Shown here piece by piece: positions 47,225-58,923 of a stretch of 64,000 nucleotides of DNA. The position numbers were made by a program, and so were the translations under genes. The DNA lies in NCBI GenBank assembly GCA_964017045.1, contig OZ024794.1, positions 23,913,359-23,977,358 on the forward strand, in the 5' to 3' direction. The notes under the pieces are model-generated. The model searched no databases. It was not told the origin of the DNA and worked only from the letters and a program-made list of their open reading frames with translations. This DNA comes from Omphiscola glabra. Taxonomy: Eukaryota; Mollusca; Gastropoda; Lymnaeidae. Position 1 is the first letter of the stretch; the number at the start of each line of letters is the position of its first letter.

Positions 47225-47830
47225 ACACTGGCTCGCTGTATAGGCGATTAAGTTTGTCATATAGTGTGGCGGATGAAGTTATCCGTATTGTGTGGGGGGT
47301 TGAGGTTTGTCATATGATGTGGGGGGATGAAGTTAGAGTCAAATTGTTAAGACAATGTCCGTTGTCATATTGTGTGGGTGATGAATTTTGTCATATTGTG
47401 TAGGTGATTAAGTTTGTCATATTATATGGGTGATGAAGATATTCATATTGTGTAGGTGATGAAGTTTGTCATATTGTGTGGGTGATTAAGTTTGTCATAT
47501 TGTGTAGGTGATGAAGTTTGTCATATTGTGTAGGTGATGAAGTTTGTCATATTGTATGGGTGATTAAGTTTGTCATATTGTTTGGGTGATTAAGTTTGTC
47601 ATATTATGTGGGTGATGACGTTAGTCGAATTGTGTGGGGGATGAAATTAGTTAATTGTGTGGGGGGTGAAGTTTGTCACATGATGTTGGGGATGAAATTA
47701 GTTAATTGTGTGGGGGATGAAGTTTGTCACATGATGTGGGTGATGAAATTAAAGTCACTTTGTTAAGTCAATGTACGCTGTCATATTGTGTGGGTGATGA
47801 AGTTTGTCATACTTTTAAGAGAATACACGC
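47225..47830. repeat. Degenerate tandem repeat, about 26 bp
   Basis: About 20 units of gtttgtcatattgtgtgggt plus gatgaa, with variants (gattaa, gggggatgaaattag) and inserted spacers such as aattgttaagacaatgtc. Divergence is moderate to high. Confidence 0.92.
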
Positions 47831-48236
47831 TTTCATATTGTGTGGTTGAAGCGCGTTAATTATAAATAAAATGATGAAGAAAAACAAACATGACGTGGCG
47901 ATGAAAAACGTCAACAAATCAATTAAAATAATTAAACGAATTAGATTCAAACTGAGTCCTTAAGTCATTGTTAATCTTTAATTTTAATTTTACAAAATAC
48001 AATTAATAACAAAATACATTTGAAACAATCTGTTGTTTGTTGTTTTTGTTTTTGTTTTTATAATTTATTTATAGATGCTGTCTGAAATTCTAATTTTAAC
48101 AAAAGACAAAGAATTTCCCCCTTAAAAGAGTGATAAGATAAAAAGTACTAAATAATTCAAGTTTTTACAACTACATATGAAAGTAACTTAAAAACAATTT
48201 AAACATATTTGAAAATATATCTTTAAATTTTAGGGC
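47831..48236. other. No recognised gene or element
   Basis: AT-rich with long A/T runs. Confidence 0.4.
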
Positions 48237-48443
48237 CCACGATCAATTTATTGATCATACTGGCTCCTAGTTTGAATTCAGAGTTCGACTTCTCTTAGAT
48301 GAGTTGCCGTCCAAGGCTAACGAGTCCAATCCACACGGGGTGCTTGAGATTGTTTTTGTTTGTCTTGGCTTCGATGGGGATTGAACTGCAGACTCCCCAG
48401 CTAATTGGACTGAGTTTTTTTAGACCGCTCGGCCATTCTTCCC
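48237..48443 (-). mobile_element. tRNA-derived SINE
   Basis: On the minus strand the element starts ggaagaatggccgagcggtc. The RNA polymerase III A box tggccgagcgg (48425-48435) and B box gttcaatccc (48377-48387) are spaced as in a tRNA, and the A box is of the Leu/Ser type. The head is followed by a core with gacggcaactcatctaagag, then gaactctgaattcaaac, and a 3' tail ggagccagtatgatcaataa…ttgatcgtgggccct. The tail matches that of the 53.5-kb element and the 45-bp array at 30.7 kb. No poly-A end is seen, which fits tail-dependent mobilisation by a stringent LINE. Confidence 0.85.
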
Positions 48444-50454
48444 ATATAATGGTAAAAGGAATGTCTAGGGCGGTCCTTTTTTGAAAACAAAAAAGTTGTC
48501 AAAAATTTCCTTAAATCCAAATTTGAATGCTATATTCCTTGACATGGCAGTGCTTCTCACATAGGATATGCGCCCAACTCATTCCATCACTCAAGCATAT
48601 TTCAGACTACCAATGCGATTACAGCAACCCCTGGCGAGTGAAGGTAAATAAATGTAGGCTCACATAACATGGAGAAAAGGACGTCTAATGAGATAAGGAT
48701 AATATTTTAAAGCGCTGAGAGTTTTTCAGATTATTCGATATGAAATCTTCTTACTTTATCGGGGCTGTTGCATAAAGCAGAGCTGCGGGATAGACACTTG
48801 TTGTCATGATTTGTGACACAATTATGAGCCGTTGAAATCAGGCTTCAGTCACGATCTGCTAGTTCAAGGGCGTTCAAACTGCGACCGATGGACCCCCAGG
48901 CTCGCGAGACAATTAGACGAAAAAAACTGTGTGTTATTTTAGTTATTCGTAATTTTGTGGGTGATGGTTAATTTATTTAAATCACTATTAACGGTGGGAA
49001 CATTTTCAAAGAAAGATATGTCAGGACCACAGTTAAAATGGATGCGACTTCATATGTAGATGGACATATATATGCTATCCATCATTTTATCAAATTGAGA
49101 TCGCCATGATATCATCCTCCGTTCAAGCATAGACCCATCTACATATCATGAAAAAAAATGTAATTGGTTCTAGGTTTGGCATATTCGGATGATTTATGTG
49201 TACAGGGTATAAACCAAAACAACTGAGCCGGCTTTATACTACCATGGTTCCAATCAGTGTTCCTTGGATACAGGGGAAACACGGGTAGCATCTGTTGAGC
49301 ACAGAGTTGGCAATAGTTAAAGAATGAAGACAACGTTCGCAACGCTACTGTCGGAAGGAAATCGTAGAACAAGGTGTGTGGAAGCTTGATTCGAAAGACA
49401 TGCCTTAAAGGGAAGAACGTTTCGGCCAAGAGCCTTCCTCAGCAGACAGGACAAATGAGAATACGACACGAAAAAAGCAAAATTAGAAAAGTTGTTGAAA
49501 ATCACACTTTATATATATATTTTTTTAAACGCTATTTATCTTATAAGTGCTTTATTACAACACGATTAAGTCAATAATAAATAAATAAATAAATATATAT
49601 ATATAATACAGTGTCGAAAGTTTTATTGCTCATTGTGAATATATCCTAATATTCAAATGAAAACTTTGAGAGTCCCTGCTGCTCCTATCATGTCAAGAAA
49701 AGAGCGAAAATACCTTGAAGATTGTAACAAATACGTTTCTGTTTTCATCGTACTACTGAGTGGCAAGGGCGAGATAATCTCAGAATAATTATAAAAAATG
49801 TCAACAAAGTGCACGATGAAGTAAGGCTGATACTTGAGAACAAACATTTCACAACTTGTAAGCAACATTTCATACTAGATATTACATTAAAAGAAAATAA
49901 CAAACAGAAAAACACAATTTTTAAGATATAAATTAAAAAAAAATTTTAACTGAAAAATTCAAAAGCAAAAAGACATATTGGGGGTAAGTGGCATTTACCA
50001 TTTGAGCTCAGTTGAGCTGTCATAATTTTATTGAAAGATCCAAGCAAAAATATATTGTAAACAGAACACTTGAGAGGCTTAAGAATGTTGCTTTTCTAAA
50101 TTTATTGTGTTTTTGTCAAAACTTCGCACAGAACGAAACATTTGTGATAAAACCATCTTAAGTTGTCGACTTGTTTCATTCTTTCTAGAGCACTTCCTTG
50201 TTTGTCTATGGACAGGGGTGGACAACGGATAACAAGAGGTTGAGTAGAACGACTCAGTGCAAAGCCTAGAGGTAAAATTTAATGTTACATTGATACATGA
50301 CACCATTAAAAAGGCTTACATAAATGTTTCTCTTCAGAGCTAAACTATGCTGAAATATATTTACGTCTTCTCACAGCCATACATTTCTATTTACAGTTTT
50401 AAGAAATCTTGATGGCGTGTAAACTAAAGTAATAAGATCACTAGATTTTAAAAA
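48444..50454. other. No recognised gene; possible repeat at 49419-49442
   Basis: Mixed AT-rich sequence. The minus strand at 49419-49442 reads ctgaggaaggctcttggccg followed by aaac, a phrase common in animal repeats, discussed as a finding. A (TA)n tract lies near 49588-49602. Confidence 0.4.
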
Positions 50455-50640
50455 AAATTGAATATGCGAGACCGAGAGCGACAGAGAAAGAAGAGAGAGA
50501 TAGATAGAGAGAGAGACAGAGAGAGAGACAGAGAGAGACAGAGAGAGAGACAGAGGGAGAGAAAGAGAGAAGAGAGAGACACAGAGAGAGAGAGACATAG
50601 ATAAAGAGAGAGACAGAGAGACAAAAAGAGCAAAACAAAA
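50455..50640. repeat. (GAGAGACA)n purine-rich microsatellite
   Basis: Long gagagacagagaga tract. S/L-rich minus-strand frames here are artefacts. Confidence 0.95.
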
Positions 50641-50813
50641 ATTAATTCCAAACTTAAAGACAAGAAGATAATAATTATTTTTTGAAAGTCTTTAAATAAA
50701 TAAATCAAATAAAATAACTTTATCCGGAACAAAAGAACGATATTTTTTTTCTGCTCCAGCGCGGAATAATTTTGTTCAGGAAACCACCAATTTCCGGCGT
50801 TTATGGCTTAGAG

Positions 50814-50991
50814 CAGGCATGCACAACTCAAAATACTTTATGAAAAGCTTGTGCGGGCCAAAAGATGATAGGACAGATGGAAATCCATTAAGAAAATGAT
50901 AATAATATAGAATATTTCGTTATTTCGCGGACTGCCAATCGGGTGCTGGCGGGCCACACGTGGCCCGCGGGCCGTATGTTGTGCAGGCCTG
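50814..50991. mobile_element. Non-autonomous hAT element, 178 bp
   Basis: Perfect 8-bp target duplication GCTTAGAG at 50806-50813 and 50992-50999. Ends are CAGGCATGCACAAC and GTTGTGCAGGCCTG. The interior has gcgggcca…ggcccgcgggcc. It is non-coding. The intact duplication indicates a comparatively young insertion. Confidence 0.93.
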
Positions 50992-51164
50992 GCTTAGAGC
51001 ATTGAACTACTTCCACGGGCACGTAAGATACAAACGCATTTCGAATGTGTGTTATCGCACATACATGCCATCTGATTTAGAAACAACGTTGAGTTTTATA
51101 GTCTCACTAGAAACAGTTGATGATGATCATGTCGACCGCCATGGATCCGTTTTACATACAGGGT

Positions 51165-51260
51165 TGCCCAGTGGTCTACACTGATCAAAATCTCAAGCTG
51201 GTGGTCTGGGTGGATGGGACTCTGAATTCAAAACCCGGAGATGGCGTACCGCATACGGTT
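51165..51260 (+). mobile_element. Possible SINE head (tRNA-like)
   Basis: ttgcccagtggtctac resembles a polymerase III A box. tgaattcaaaacccgg, about 55 bases further on, is a weak B box. No tail is identified. Confidence 0.35.
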
Positions 51261-51689
51261 AACTTTGGTACAAGGAAACATTCCGACAACTAAATGCGTC
51301 GCCACTGGTGCCAAGCTGTGTCATCCACATCATGTTTCTTTGAGTAATCCAGCAGCGTAGAGAGGGGCGATTTGCTGTGTAAAGAACCAGCTTATAATCC
51401 TATAAAGAATAATCCCAGACCTTGTGGTTTTCCCGTTGTGACGCGCGGATGCTAGCAAAAAAAAATTTGGAAAACTTTCTCTAGGTCAGTATACACTATG
51501 CACTTCCGCAATGTGTGTTTTATTCGGACAGCGCTGCTTGATTTTCGGGTCAACATGGATATCATTGGATAATCCATCTTTATTTCCTCTGAACATAAAT
51601 ACGGCTCTTGATACAGGGATAAGAAATTTCATTTTAAACCTCACATTTTAACTTAATAGTGTGTCCTCACAATGCGTAATAATGTCTAG

Positions 51690-51890
51690 CATTCAGTTAT
51701 ACACAGTACCTGATAATTTAAATACATTCAGGTATACACAATGCCTGATAATGTCTACACATTTAACTATACTCAATACCTGATAATGTCTACACATTCA
51801 ACTATACGCATTGCATGATAATGTCTACATATTCAACTATACACAATGCATTGATAATATCTACACATTCAACTATAAACTACACTGAGA
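51690..51890. repeat. Tandem repeat, about 35 bp, 5-6 copies
   Basis: The unit resembles ttcaactatacacaatgcct plus gataatgtctacaca. Edge copies are degenerate. Confidence 0.88.
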
Positions 51891-53287
51891 AATTTGCATC
51901 CAGCGTTGTCTGTCATTTTGTTTATGAGCTAAAAAGTAACCCCAAAAAGAAGACAAAAAAAAAACCCAACAACTCTACAATGTCTCTTTCAAAGCAGTGT
52001 AGCCATCGTTAGCACTCTACGCTTCACTTGTTTTCACTGGGTGAGTTCCTTGTTTTGAAAGGTGAAGCGTGGTCCAGATGGTATTGATGAGGTCCTGCGT
52101 ATTATCGTCTAGAGGGCAGGTAAACATGCCTGGGCTGTTGGGTAATCATAAGGCGATGAAATATACATCGTTTGATGTAGATATAACCTTTAAACTTAAG
52201 CATGCAGGGTTTCACGAAGGTTCTTCTTATCGGGGATTTTGGCAAATCTTTCACGAATTAATAAAAGATGCCAAAATTGTTAGGTGAAGTGTCAAAGATC
52301 GAGAAGAGAATTTTAGACATTAGATGCAACGTGATCAAGTTAAAGACACCAGGTGTTGGTATAATAATAAATAAAGATAATTTATATATATTAGAAGAGA
52401 ACTATTTAGAAGTTTTCTGTTTGTAACTTTATCTAACGGGGGGGGGGGGGGGGAAATACAAAAATATATTTATGGATATATCTTTTTACACAAATATTAC
52501 AAATTGTAATGTAATGTACTTGGGCTGATAAGGAAAAACAAAACATATGGAGTAAACTAAATATTGGTGTAAAATAATACTATCAATATCTTATACAGTT
52601 TCCCGTTTTACATCGAAAATACAAAATAAAATATATAAAGAAAATACATTTTTTAAAAAAAGTTTTGTTAATTCCGAAATGATGGTGTGCTCAAAATTAT
52701 TCCCCCCCCCTTTTTTTTTCTCCCCCTATTTTTCCCTCCTTACAAGTCGAACAGCAGGATGAGTGTTGTAATAGGTGGACGAATTTAGAGCTACTTTTAG
52801 CACTGAGCATAGTAGGCGACTTAATGATATTTTTGTTTGTTTAGAGCAGATGCTTTACTCAATTGGCGAGTACGAGAAAATAGAAAAAAAGGGAGGATGC
52901 ACTTTGTAGTGATAGCCGTTTCCGTCAATTGTTAGTGTTACAAATTCGGAAAGGAGTGCTTGGGGTTTGGAAAAAGGGGGGGGGGGGTGCTATCAGAGAC
53001 CATCACGTGCAGACACAAGATAAAAAACTAAGATTGCGGAAGTTTAGTGAGAGATCTTCACATATGTGGCTAAGTGAAAGCATATGGAGCTCAATATTTG
53101 ATCTGTATTGGAATAGATATGAAGGGTTTACGTCCAGCATTTAAACCTACATAATAAAAACAACAGTTCAATTTTTTTTAGCTTACACCTATCTATTAAA
53201 TACGTTTTTCTTTTAATGTTTTCAACTTCTTTTTGTAAACCTTTCAACCATTAACCATTTGTAATGCCATTTCCTCTTTTATCCCAC
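51891..53287. other. No recognised gene
   Basis: AT-rich with poly-G runs at 52438-52453 and about 52976-52987 and a C/T run near 52703-52735. Small frames carry no motifs. Confidence 0.45.
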
Positions 53288-53552
53288 AAAAGCGGTCCAT
53301 GGGGGCTGTCTAGTGACCGCTCCGCCTATGTGGGTTCAAATACGTTTTAAGTTACAAACAGTTGAGGCGACAACACTTGACTCATTTGCGTCTATTGCCT
53401 CAGGCCTTCCAACCCCCAGTGCATGATACCCTCACTCAGTTACTCTTGTAACCAGTGAAATATCTTCATCAACACCAGGCACAGAAACTTTGCAAATCCC
53501 ATCTACATTCATAGGAGCCATAATGATCAATAAATTGATCGCGGGACCTTAA
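53288..53552 (+). mobile_element. SINE-like element with LINE-derived 3' part
   Basis: The 5' part (53288-53350) looks tRNA-related (ggctgtctagtgaccgct… and a B-box-like gtgggttcaaatac). From 53361 it matches the 3' end of the LINE at 31214-31001 over about 190 bp. This includes the last 21 codons of the reverse transcriptase (VEATTLDSFASIASGLPTPS, then A and stop at 53424-53426), the 3' UTR (accagtgaaatatcttcatc, aacaccaggcacagaaactt) and the terminal ggagccataatgatcaataa…ttgatcgcgggacct. Confidence 0.75.
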
Positions 53553-53867
53553 TATATAGAAGACGAAGAATATTTATCGCCCTACTTCCACAAACGTATA
53601 CGCAAGTCTGTGCCAACATTCTGGCCCCTAGTGGAAGTAAGTCTATCTATTAATAACATCTACATGGGAAAAAAAAACCTGTTACAAATATACAACTCGC
53701 GTACTATTTGGCACTCAATTATTCTTGAATATTGGATGTTTTATGACTTACATGGTGCTCAAAAAGTTTATGTTTGAGGATATATATATATATATATATT
53801 TAAATTCTCATCAGAGGTGTTCCAAAATTTGTTTCACGGTTTAACCTATCCTTTAAGCTTAGCTAAG

Positions 53868-54058
53868 AGGTCGGCGACTCGCGGCCCCTGAGTCGCATGC
53901 GACACTTTGAAGGAATAGATGCAACTTTTTTGGGGCCAAATCTGTAATGACTTGCGGCTGAAAACGACATTTTCTTAGCAGATATAGATATCAAATTATA
54001 TATATATAAATTGCTTCTAACAACAACCAAAAAAAAAAAAAGTGTATGACCCCTGACA
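53868..54058. mobile_element. Degraded hAT-like element
   Basis: The left end aggtcggcgactcgcggccc resembles CAGGGGTCGGCAACC-type termini. The right end gtatgacccctg is consistent with the inverted cagggg(tc). No 8-bp duplication is visible. The interior includes poly-A and (TA)n. Confidence 0.5.
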
Positions 54059-54754
54059 CAGCACAATTTAAGGAGGCGCGCGGAAACATACATATTAAAG
54101 TAATCTACGTTTATAACGGGTCATCGAGGTTGTTGCATGTTTTTTAAAACTTTTTTTTCATTTATGATAACTAGATTTGTAGATGATTAAAAAGAAATTA
54201 AAAAGGATGCATTCCTGAAAGAAAAAACAAAGAATAATAAATATCGAGAGATTAAAATTGTTTAATACTTTTTTTTTAACAGGGACAGATATTACATTTA
54301 TAATATTTAGGTAAAGCTATTACTTGCAAAGGAAACTTCAATGTTTTAAAGCTACTTTGACATGCGCACGAACAACTAATAAGATCCAACGAATCTAATT
54401 TTTTTTTAAAAAGTTAACATTTAGAGCAAATAAATGCGATAATAGTTCCTTGTGGCTGGGGTATATTAGTTTCAAAATAACCGTTTTATTTCTCGCTAAC
54501 CATCGTCAAACCGGTTTTAGGCTATGATTTTATTTTAGTTCAACAGCTATCAAAGTTGAAACATTTATACTCATAAAATCTGTAATGTCTGGTTCTCGAA
54601 CAATTAGTGTATCAGTGGTGAAGTGATAGTCTAATATAGATTCCCGTTTTCATGTATTAAATACATTTTAAAAAATACATTCTGAAATCACTTTTAACCT
54701 CAGAATGTCTGAAAGATTACCTTTTAAGTTGGATTGTAACCAAGAGATTTATTA

Positions 54755-55045
54755 GAATCTAGAATGTTGGAACCTGCTATGTTGGAATCTGGTATATTGG
54801 AATCTGGTATATTCGAATCTGATATATTGGAATCTGGTATATTGGAATCTGTTATATTGGAATCTGGTATATTGGAATCGGATATATTGGAATCTGATAT
54901 ATTGGAATCTGATATATTGGAATCTGGTATTTTGGAATCTGGTATATTGGAATCTGGTATATTGGAATCGGATATATTGGAATCTGATATATTGGAATCT
55001 GATATATTGGAATCTGGTATTTTGGAATCTGGTATGCTGGAATAA
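54755..55045. repeat. Minisatellite, 15 bp, about 19 copies
   Basis: The unit is ggaatctggtatatt, with ctgatatatt, cggatatatt and ctgttatatt variants. Blocks of 8 units (54840-54945 and 54945-55045) repeat the same order of variants, so a higher-order unit of about 105-120 bp has duplicated. It is the same family as 45020-45590 in opposite orientation. Confidence 0.97.
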
Positions 55046-57263
55046 ACGTCCTCATAAGATCTACACAGGCACGTATTCACAAGCCTCATGCACACACACA
55101 CACTTACCTGCAGACACACACACTACACGTATACATTCACACTAACATATGCATTCACACGCGTGCATACAGACACATACAACGCACCACACACACACGC
55201 GTTTACTGAAAGTGCGGTAAAGGCAAACATTTGTTTATATATATGTTACATTTCAGTGCTGAAAGAGCACCGTTCTTAAGTAGACTCATTAAGATGAGAC
55301 AATATACGAGGACACCCCAGTAATTTACTAAAAGTGTAATTTGTCACACATTTTGATTTTAGGGGGTTGAGTCCATAAAGTTCAGAACAGATTTTAAAAC
55401 ACGAAAGAAAAAAAAAGATGAGTTTAAACGCACTAAAATGTAGAGAATAATAAATTAAAAGTTCTTAAAATGTATTAGGCAAAGAAAATCCGTTCAGAAG
55501 TGTTAAAAAGCACTCTGTGAAGCCAAAGGATTTGAAATATATGTTTGACGTAAATTAAATAGGCTTTATTTTTATTAATTTTTGAAACAATTTCTGCACA
55601 TACTTTATTCTGCTTAATGCATTTTAATAAATTTTAAAGCATGTTGTACAAAAAAGTGTGTTTAAACTCGTATTTCTTAGAAAGCATTTTTTAAAAAAAA
55701 AATGTTGGTAAATATTTTTTTAAAGTTTTCTTCCTTTTAGTATGAACATTGTAATCTTTAAATTATGGACACAAGAAGAACTATTTCCTTTAGGAAAAAA
55801 AATGAATTAACTCTCTAACTAGTTATACATCTTAAGGGTAGAATTTAATAACTGTCACATCTTATAACCCTGGTCGCGAGCCTTCTTTGTTCCAAAGCCA
55901 ATTGTCTTATGTCCTACCCGCAACCACATACGAACCACCCCTTCCCAAAACACTAAGACTGTATCTGAGCTCGCCTACCCGCCGTTCTCTGAACGAAGCA
56001 GACGCGATCAACCGCGATAACCGAGCGAAAGGGTCGCGTGTCGCAACACAAATATTATGCTACAAGCTTGAAAACTCCATGGATTTGTGGGTAGAAAGAA
56101 AGTGTTTACAATTTTTTAATTCCTCCTAGGAGATTAGCTGTAAAGTAGATGAGGGTTATCAGAAAATGTAAAAATTTAATTGGTATTCGTTTCAGTTTTA
56201 AGTACTGCATGAATATTTGGGAGAATAATAACTGTTTTCTGTTAATATAAAAGAAAACTTACTGAGGATTATATAACATGATTTATTATTTAAAAGAAAT
56301 TATGGGAATTAATAGAATAAGCCATTTCAGAAACAAAACGATTGAATGTATGGAAATAAAGCCAAGAAAATCATGATCGATCTATTGGTTATTAGAGCTC
56401 AGTTACCGCTAGCCACACATGATTTTATTGTATTTTAAACGTTAGTTCCTGAATCCTGTTTAAAAGATGATTTATTCGAAAATTCCAAAATGAGTCTGCT
56501 ATTTCATATACACTAAGGCGACTCCAACTCAACGTTTTATTAAACCGCCTGGTACGCAAAACTCCAACTGTGACATAAAATACATCCCTGAAGTCAACAA
56601 TCAATTAACCGTGAGTTCTTCCATGTGGATGAGTATGACCAATAAAATTATTCTCAAAACCTTCGTTTTTTTTTCTTTTTGGAGTGTAATAAAAAAATGA
56701 TTTGCCGATATTTGACAGACGCAATGTGTTTTTCATAATCTTGAGCTTCTTTGCCATAAATGAAAGCCAACAAAAAAAAAAAAAAAAAAAAAAAAGAAAA
56801 TACAAAGTGTAAATAACAACAAGAAATAACAAAAATAACGTACAATTAGTGGTTCAAACCTAAAAAAAAATATAGAACACACTGGTTCAGTTATTTATTT
56901 CGTTGGGCTTGCTTAGAAAACGTATCATAATGTGAATACTAAGAAAAAGCAGATCCTTACAGTAAAGCAGGGAGATCATTGAACAATTTGGCTGCAGGCT
57001 GAGAAATCCTTTTCGGATTCGTCATAGGAAAGTGGACTCTCGTAAATTAGACACGTAACGGGATTTCCGCTCCCAGAGGTGTTCCTGGTCGTGCAGTGCA
57101 GACTCTTGGGGTGTGTGGTCCCCGCCTGTTTTTTCATCAAGGTTACGGAAGGGGAAAATTTGGAAGGTTAGAAGAGATGCAGTTTCCGCCAAACCTTTAA
57201 GATCGATGGAATGACATTCAATGAAAATTATCTTTGAACCAACAAGTGTTTAATTTATATACA
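55046..57263. other. No recognised gene
   Basis: (CA)n-rich tract 55087-55205, poly-A at 56769-56795, otherwise AT-rich. The small frame at 55887-56129 has no recognisable domain. Confidence 0.45.
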
Positions 57264-57380
57264 GTAAAACCCCGCTTATTCGCATGTCGCGTCGTCACCT
57301 CTTCGCAGGTTTTCTCCTTGGATACGTTCTGCGGATTTTCGCTAATTTCGCGAGACGTTTCAGATGTACCGTATATGTAT
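57264..57380 (+). mobile_element. Possible pogo/Tigger-type transposon terminus
   Basis: TA followed by cagtaaaaccccgcttattc resembles the CAGTNNAACCNCGCTTATNCG termini of pogo-like elements. The opposite end was not found, so this is a lone or degraded end. Confidence 0.45.
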
Positions 57381-57664
57381 TTTTATATATTTATTCTTTT
57401 GATTGATTTTTGAGGTGTATTTTTGTATTTCCTAGCAACAACAAAACAACACTAACAACAAACAATCTTTTTAAAATATTCTAAATACAGCTTCGATGAA
57501 AAGTTAGTCAAAGAAGATTAAATTGAAATAAAATACGTATACAAAAGTACATGACCAGCACGGGCGCTGACAAGTACCAACCAGCCGGCAGCCTCCCCAT
57601 CATCAAATTTGCCACCGTGACGTCGTACACGGGTTTGTTAAATCTTAAAATATATATATATATC

Positions 57665-57835
57665 CCACTTTGATTGATTGATTGATTGGAGTACTTATAT
57701 AGCGCTCATTCCATGCTGTGATAGCATGCGCGCGGCGCTCCGATGTTCGATGTTCGAGAGGTCTCACTGCTGCCAGTTAGGCGCATGTGAACCCCATCTA
57801 CCCATCTTTGCGGGTTTTCACATTTCAAAAAAGAG
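57665..57835 (+). repeat. Dispersed 'atatagcgc' repeat
   Basis: tgattgattgattggagtac…ttatatagcgctcatt…catgctgtgatagcatgcgc is a repeat of a type widespread in invertebrate genomes. A related ttatatagcgcggtacccca segment lies at 61350-61410. Its class is unknown. Confidence 0.5.
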
Positions 57836-58128
57836 CTAGCTCCTGCGATATTCGAGTTATGACTGCACTTTCATATTCCACAACAAATGAAATTAAAAAA
57901 AACAATTAAAAAGAAATTTAAAAAAAAAATACATACACCAGCAACAACAACACAATTATTATCGACTTGAATGTTTTTCTCTGGTAGGAATTCAAAAAAA
58001 ATAATTTAAAAATATTTGTATCAGTTTGGTCGCTTCTTTTGAAATGAAGTGAATATTACAAGCATTTCACTTTTGTTTGATAAGAAAAACAACCCTTAAA
58101 CATATTTATTAAAGGTACAATGGTCTAA

Positions 58129-58330
58129 GAGAATGCAACTCATCTAAGAGAAGGCAACTCATCTCAGAGAAGGCAACTCATCTAAGAGAAGGCAACTCAT
58201 CTAAGAGAAGGCAACTCATCCAAGAGAAGGCAACTCATCTCAGAGAAGGCAACTCATCTAAGAGAAGGCAACTCATCTAAGAGAAGGCAACTCATCTAAG
58301 AGAAGGCAACTCATCTAAGAGTAGGCAAAC
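58129..58330 (+). repeat. 19-bp minisatellite derived from a SINE core (10 copies)
   Basis: The unit is ggcaactcatctaagagaa. The same words occur once in the SINE at 48237-48443 (read on its own sense strand: gacggcaactcatctaagag…). After the last unit the sequence continues gtaggcaaactcagaaatca, like the SINE's …aagtcgaactctgaattcaa. The array therefore sits in a SINE core and retains its 3' flank. Confidence 0.93.
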
Positions 58331-58923
58331 TCAGAAATCAAAAACTCCTTCAACGTAGAACGAATACAAGTGCACAGTGAATGATAAGCACTGCTGGTCA
58401 TCTACTGCATCCTGGTTTATGTCCAGTCCTCTTGACTAAATCTTGCAATTTGATCAAATGGACAAGAACGATAGAGTGAACCTGACGAATTGAGAAACGC
58501 TTTCTATTGTAAACAAAATACAGCTTTTCAGGGCTACTTCTAACCCGTGTTCATCTTTGCGTGAGAAGGACGGGCAGTCTTTTTTTAAATTATTTTTTTT
58601 TTGGCGTGCCGCTGAATTCTAAATGTGTCGTTCGTCAAGCTAAGTTGCAGAGCATTTCTCAGGAGTATAGGCATATTAGACTCAACCACGTATAGAAGAC
58701 CCCCCCCCCCAACCCAACACATGCCACCCTTGTCTCAAAGGCTAGAAACACATCCTTATAACATCCTATTATAATACAATATGCAGCCATCGGCTTCAAC
58801 AATGTAGAAGACCATTTTTAAAAAGTTAACGAATTGTCTCTTACCCACTCCCGCTTTTTACTATTAATCGCAGTAAGTAATCGATCCGATCGAGTGTCTC
58901 CTCGTTTAACATGGGAATGATTT
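58331..58923. other. No recognised gene or element
   Basis: AT-rich with a poly-C run near 58700-58711. Confidence 0.4.

Noticed and set aside
50371..50732. S/L-rich minus-strand frames resembling transmembrane segments
   Set aside because: They are the (GAGAGACA)n microsatellite translated.
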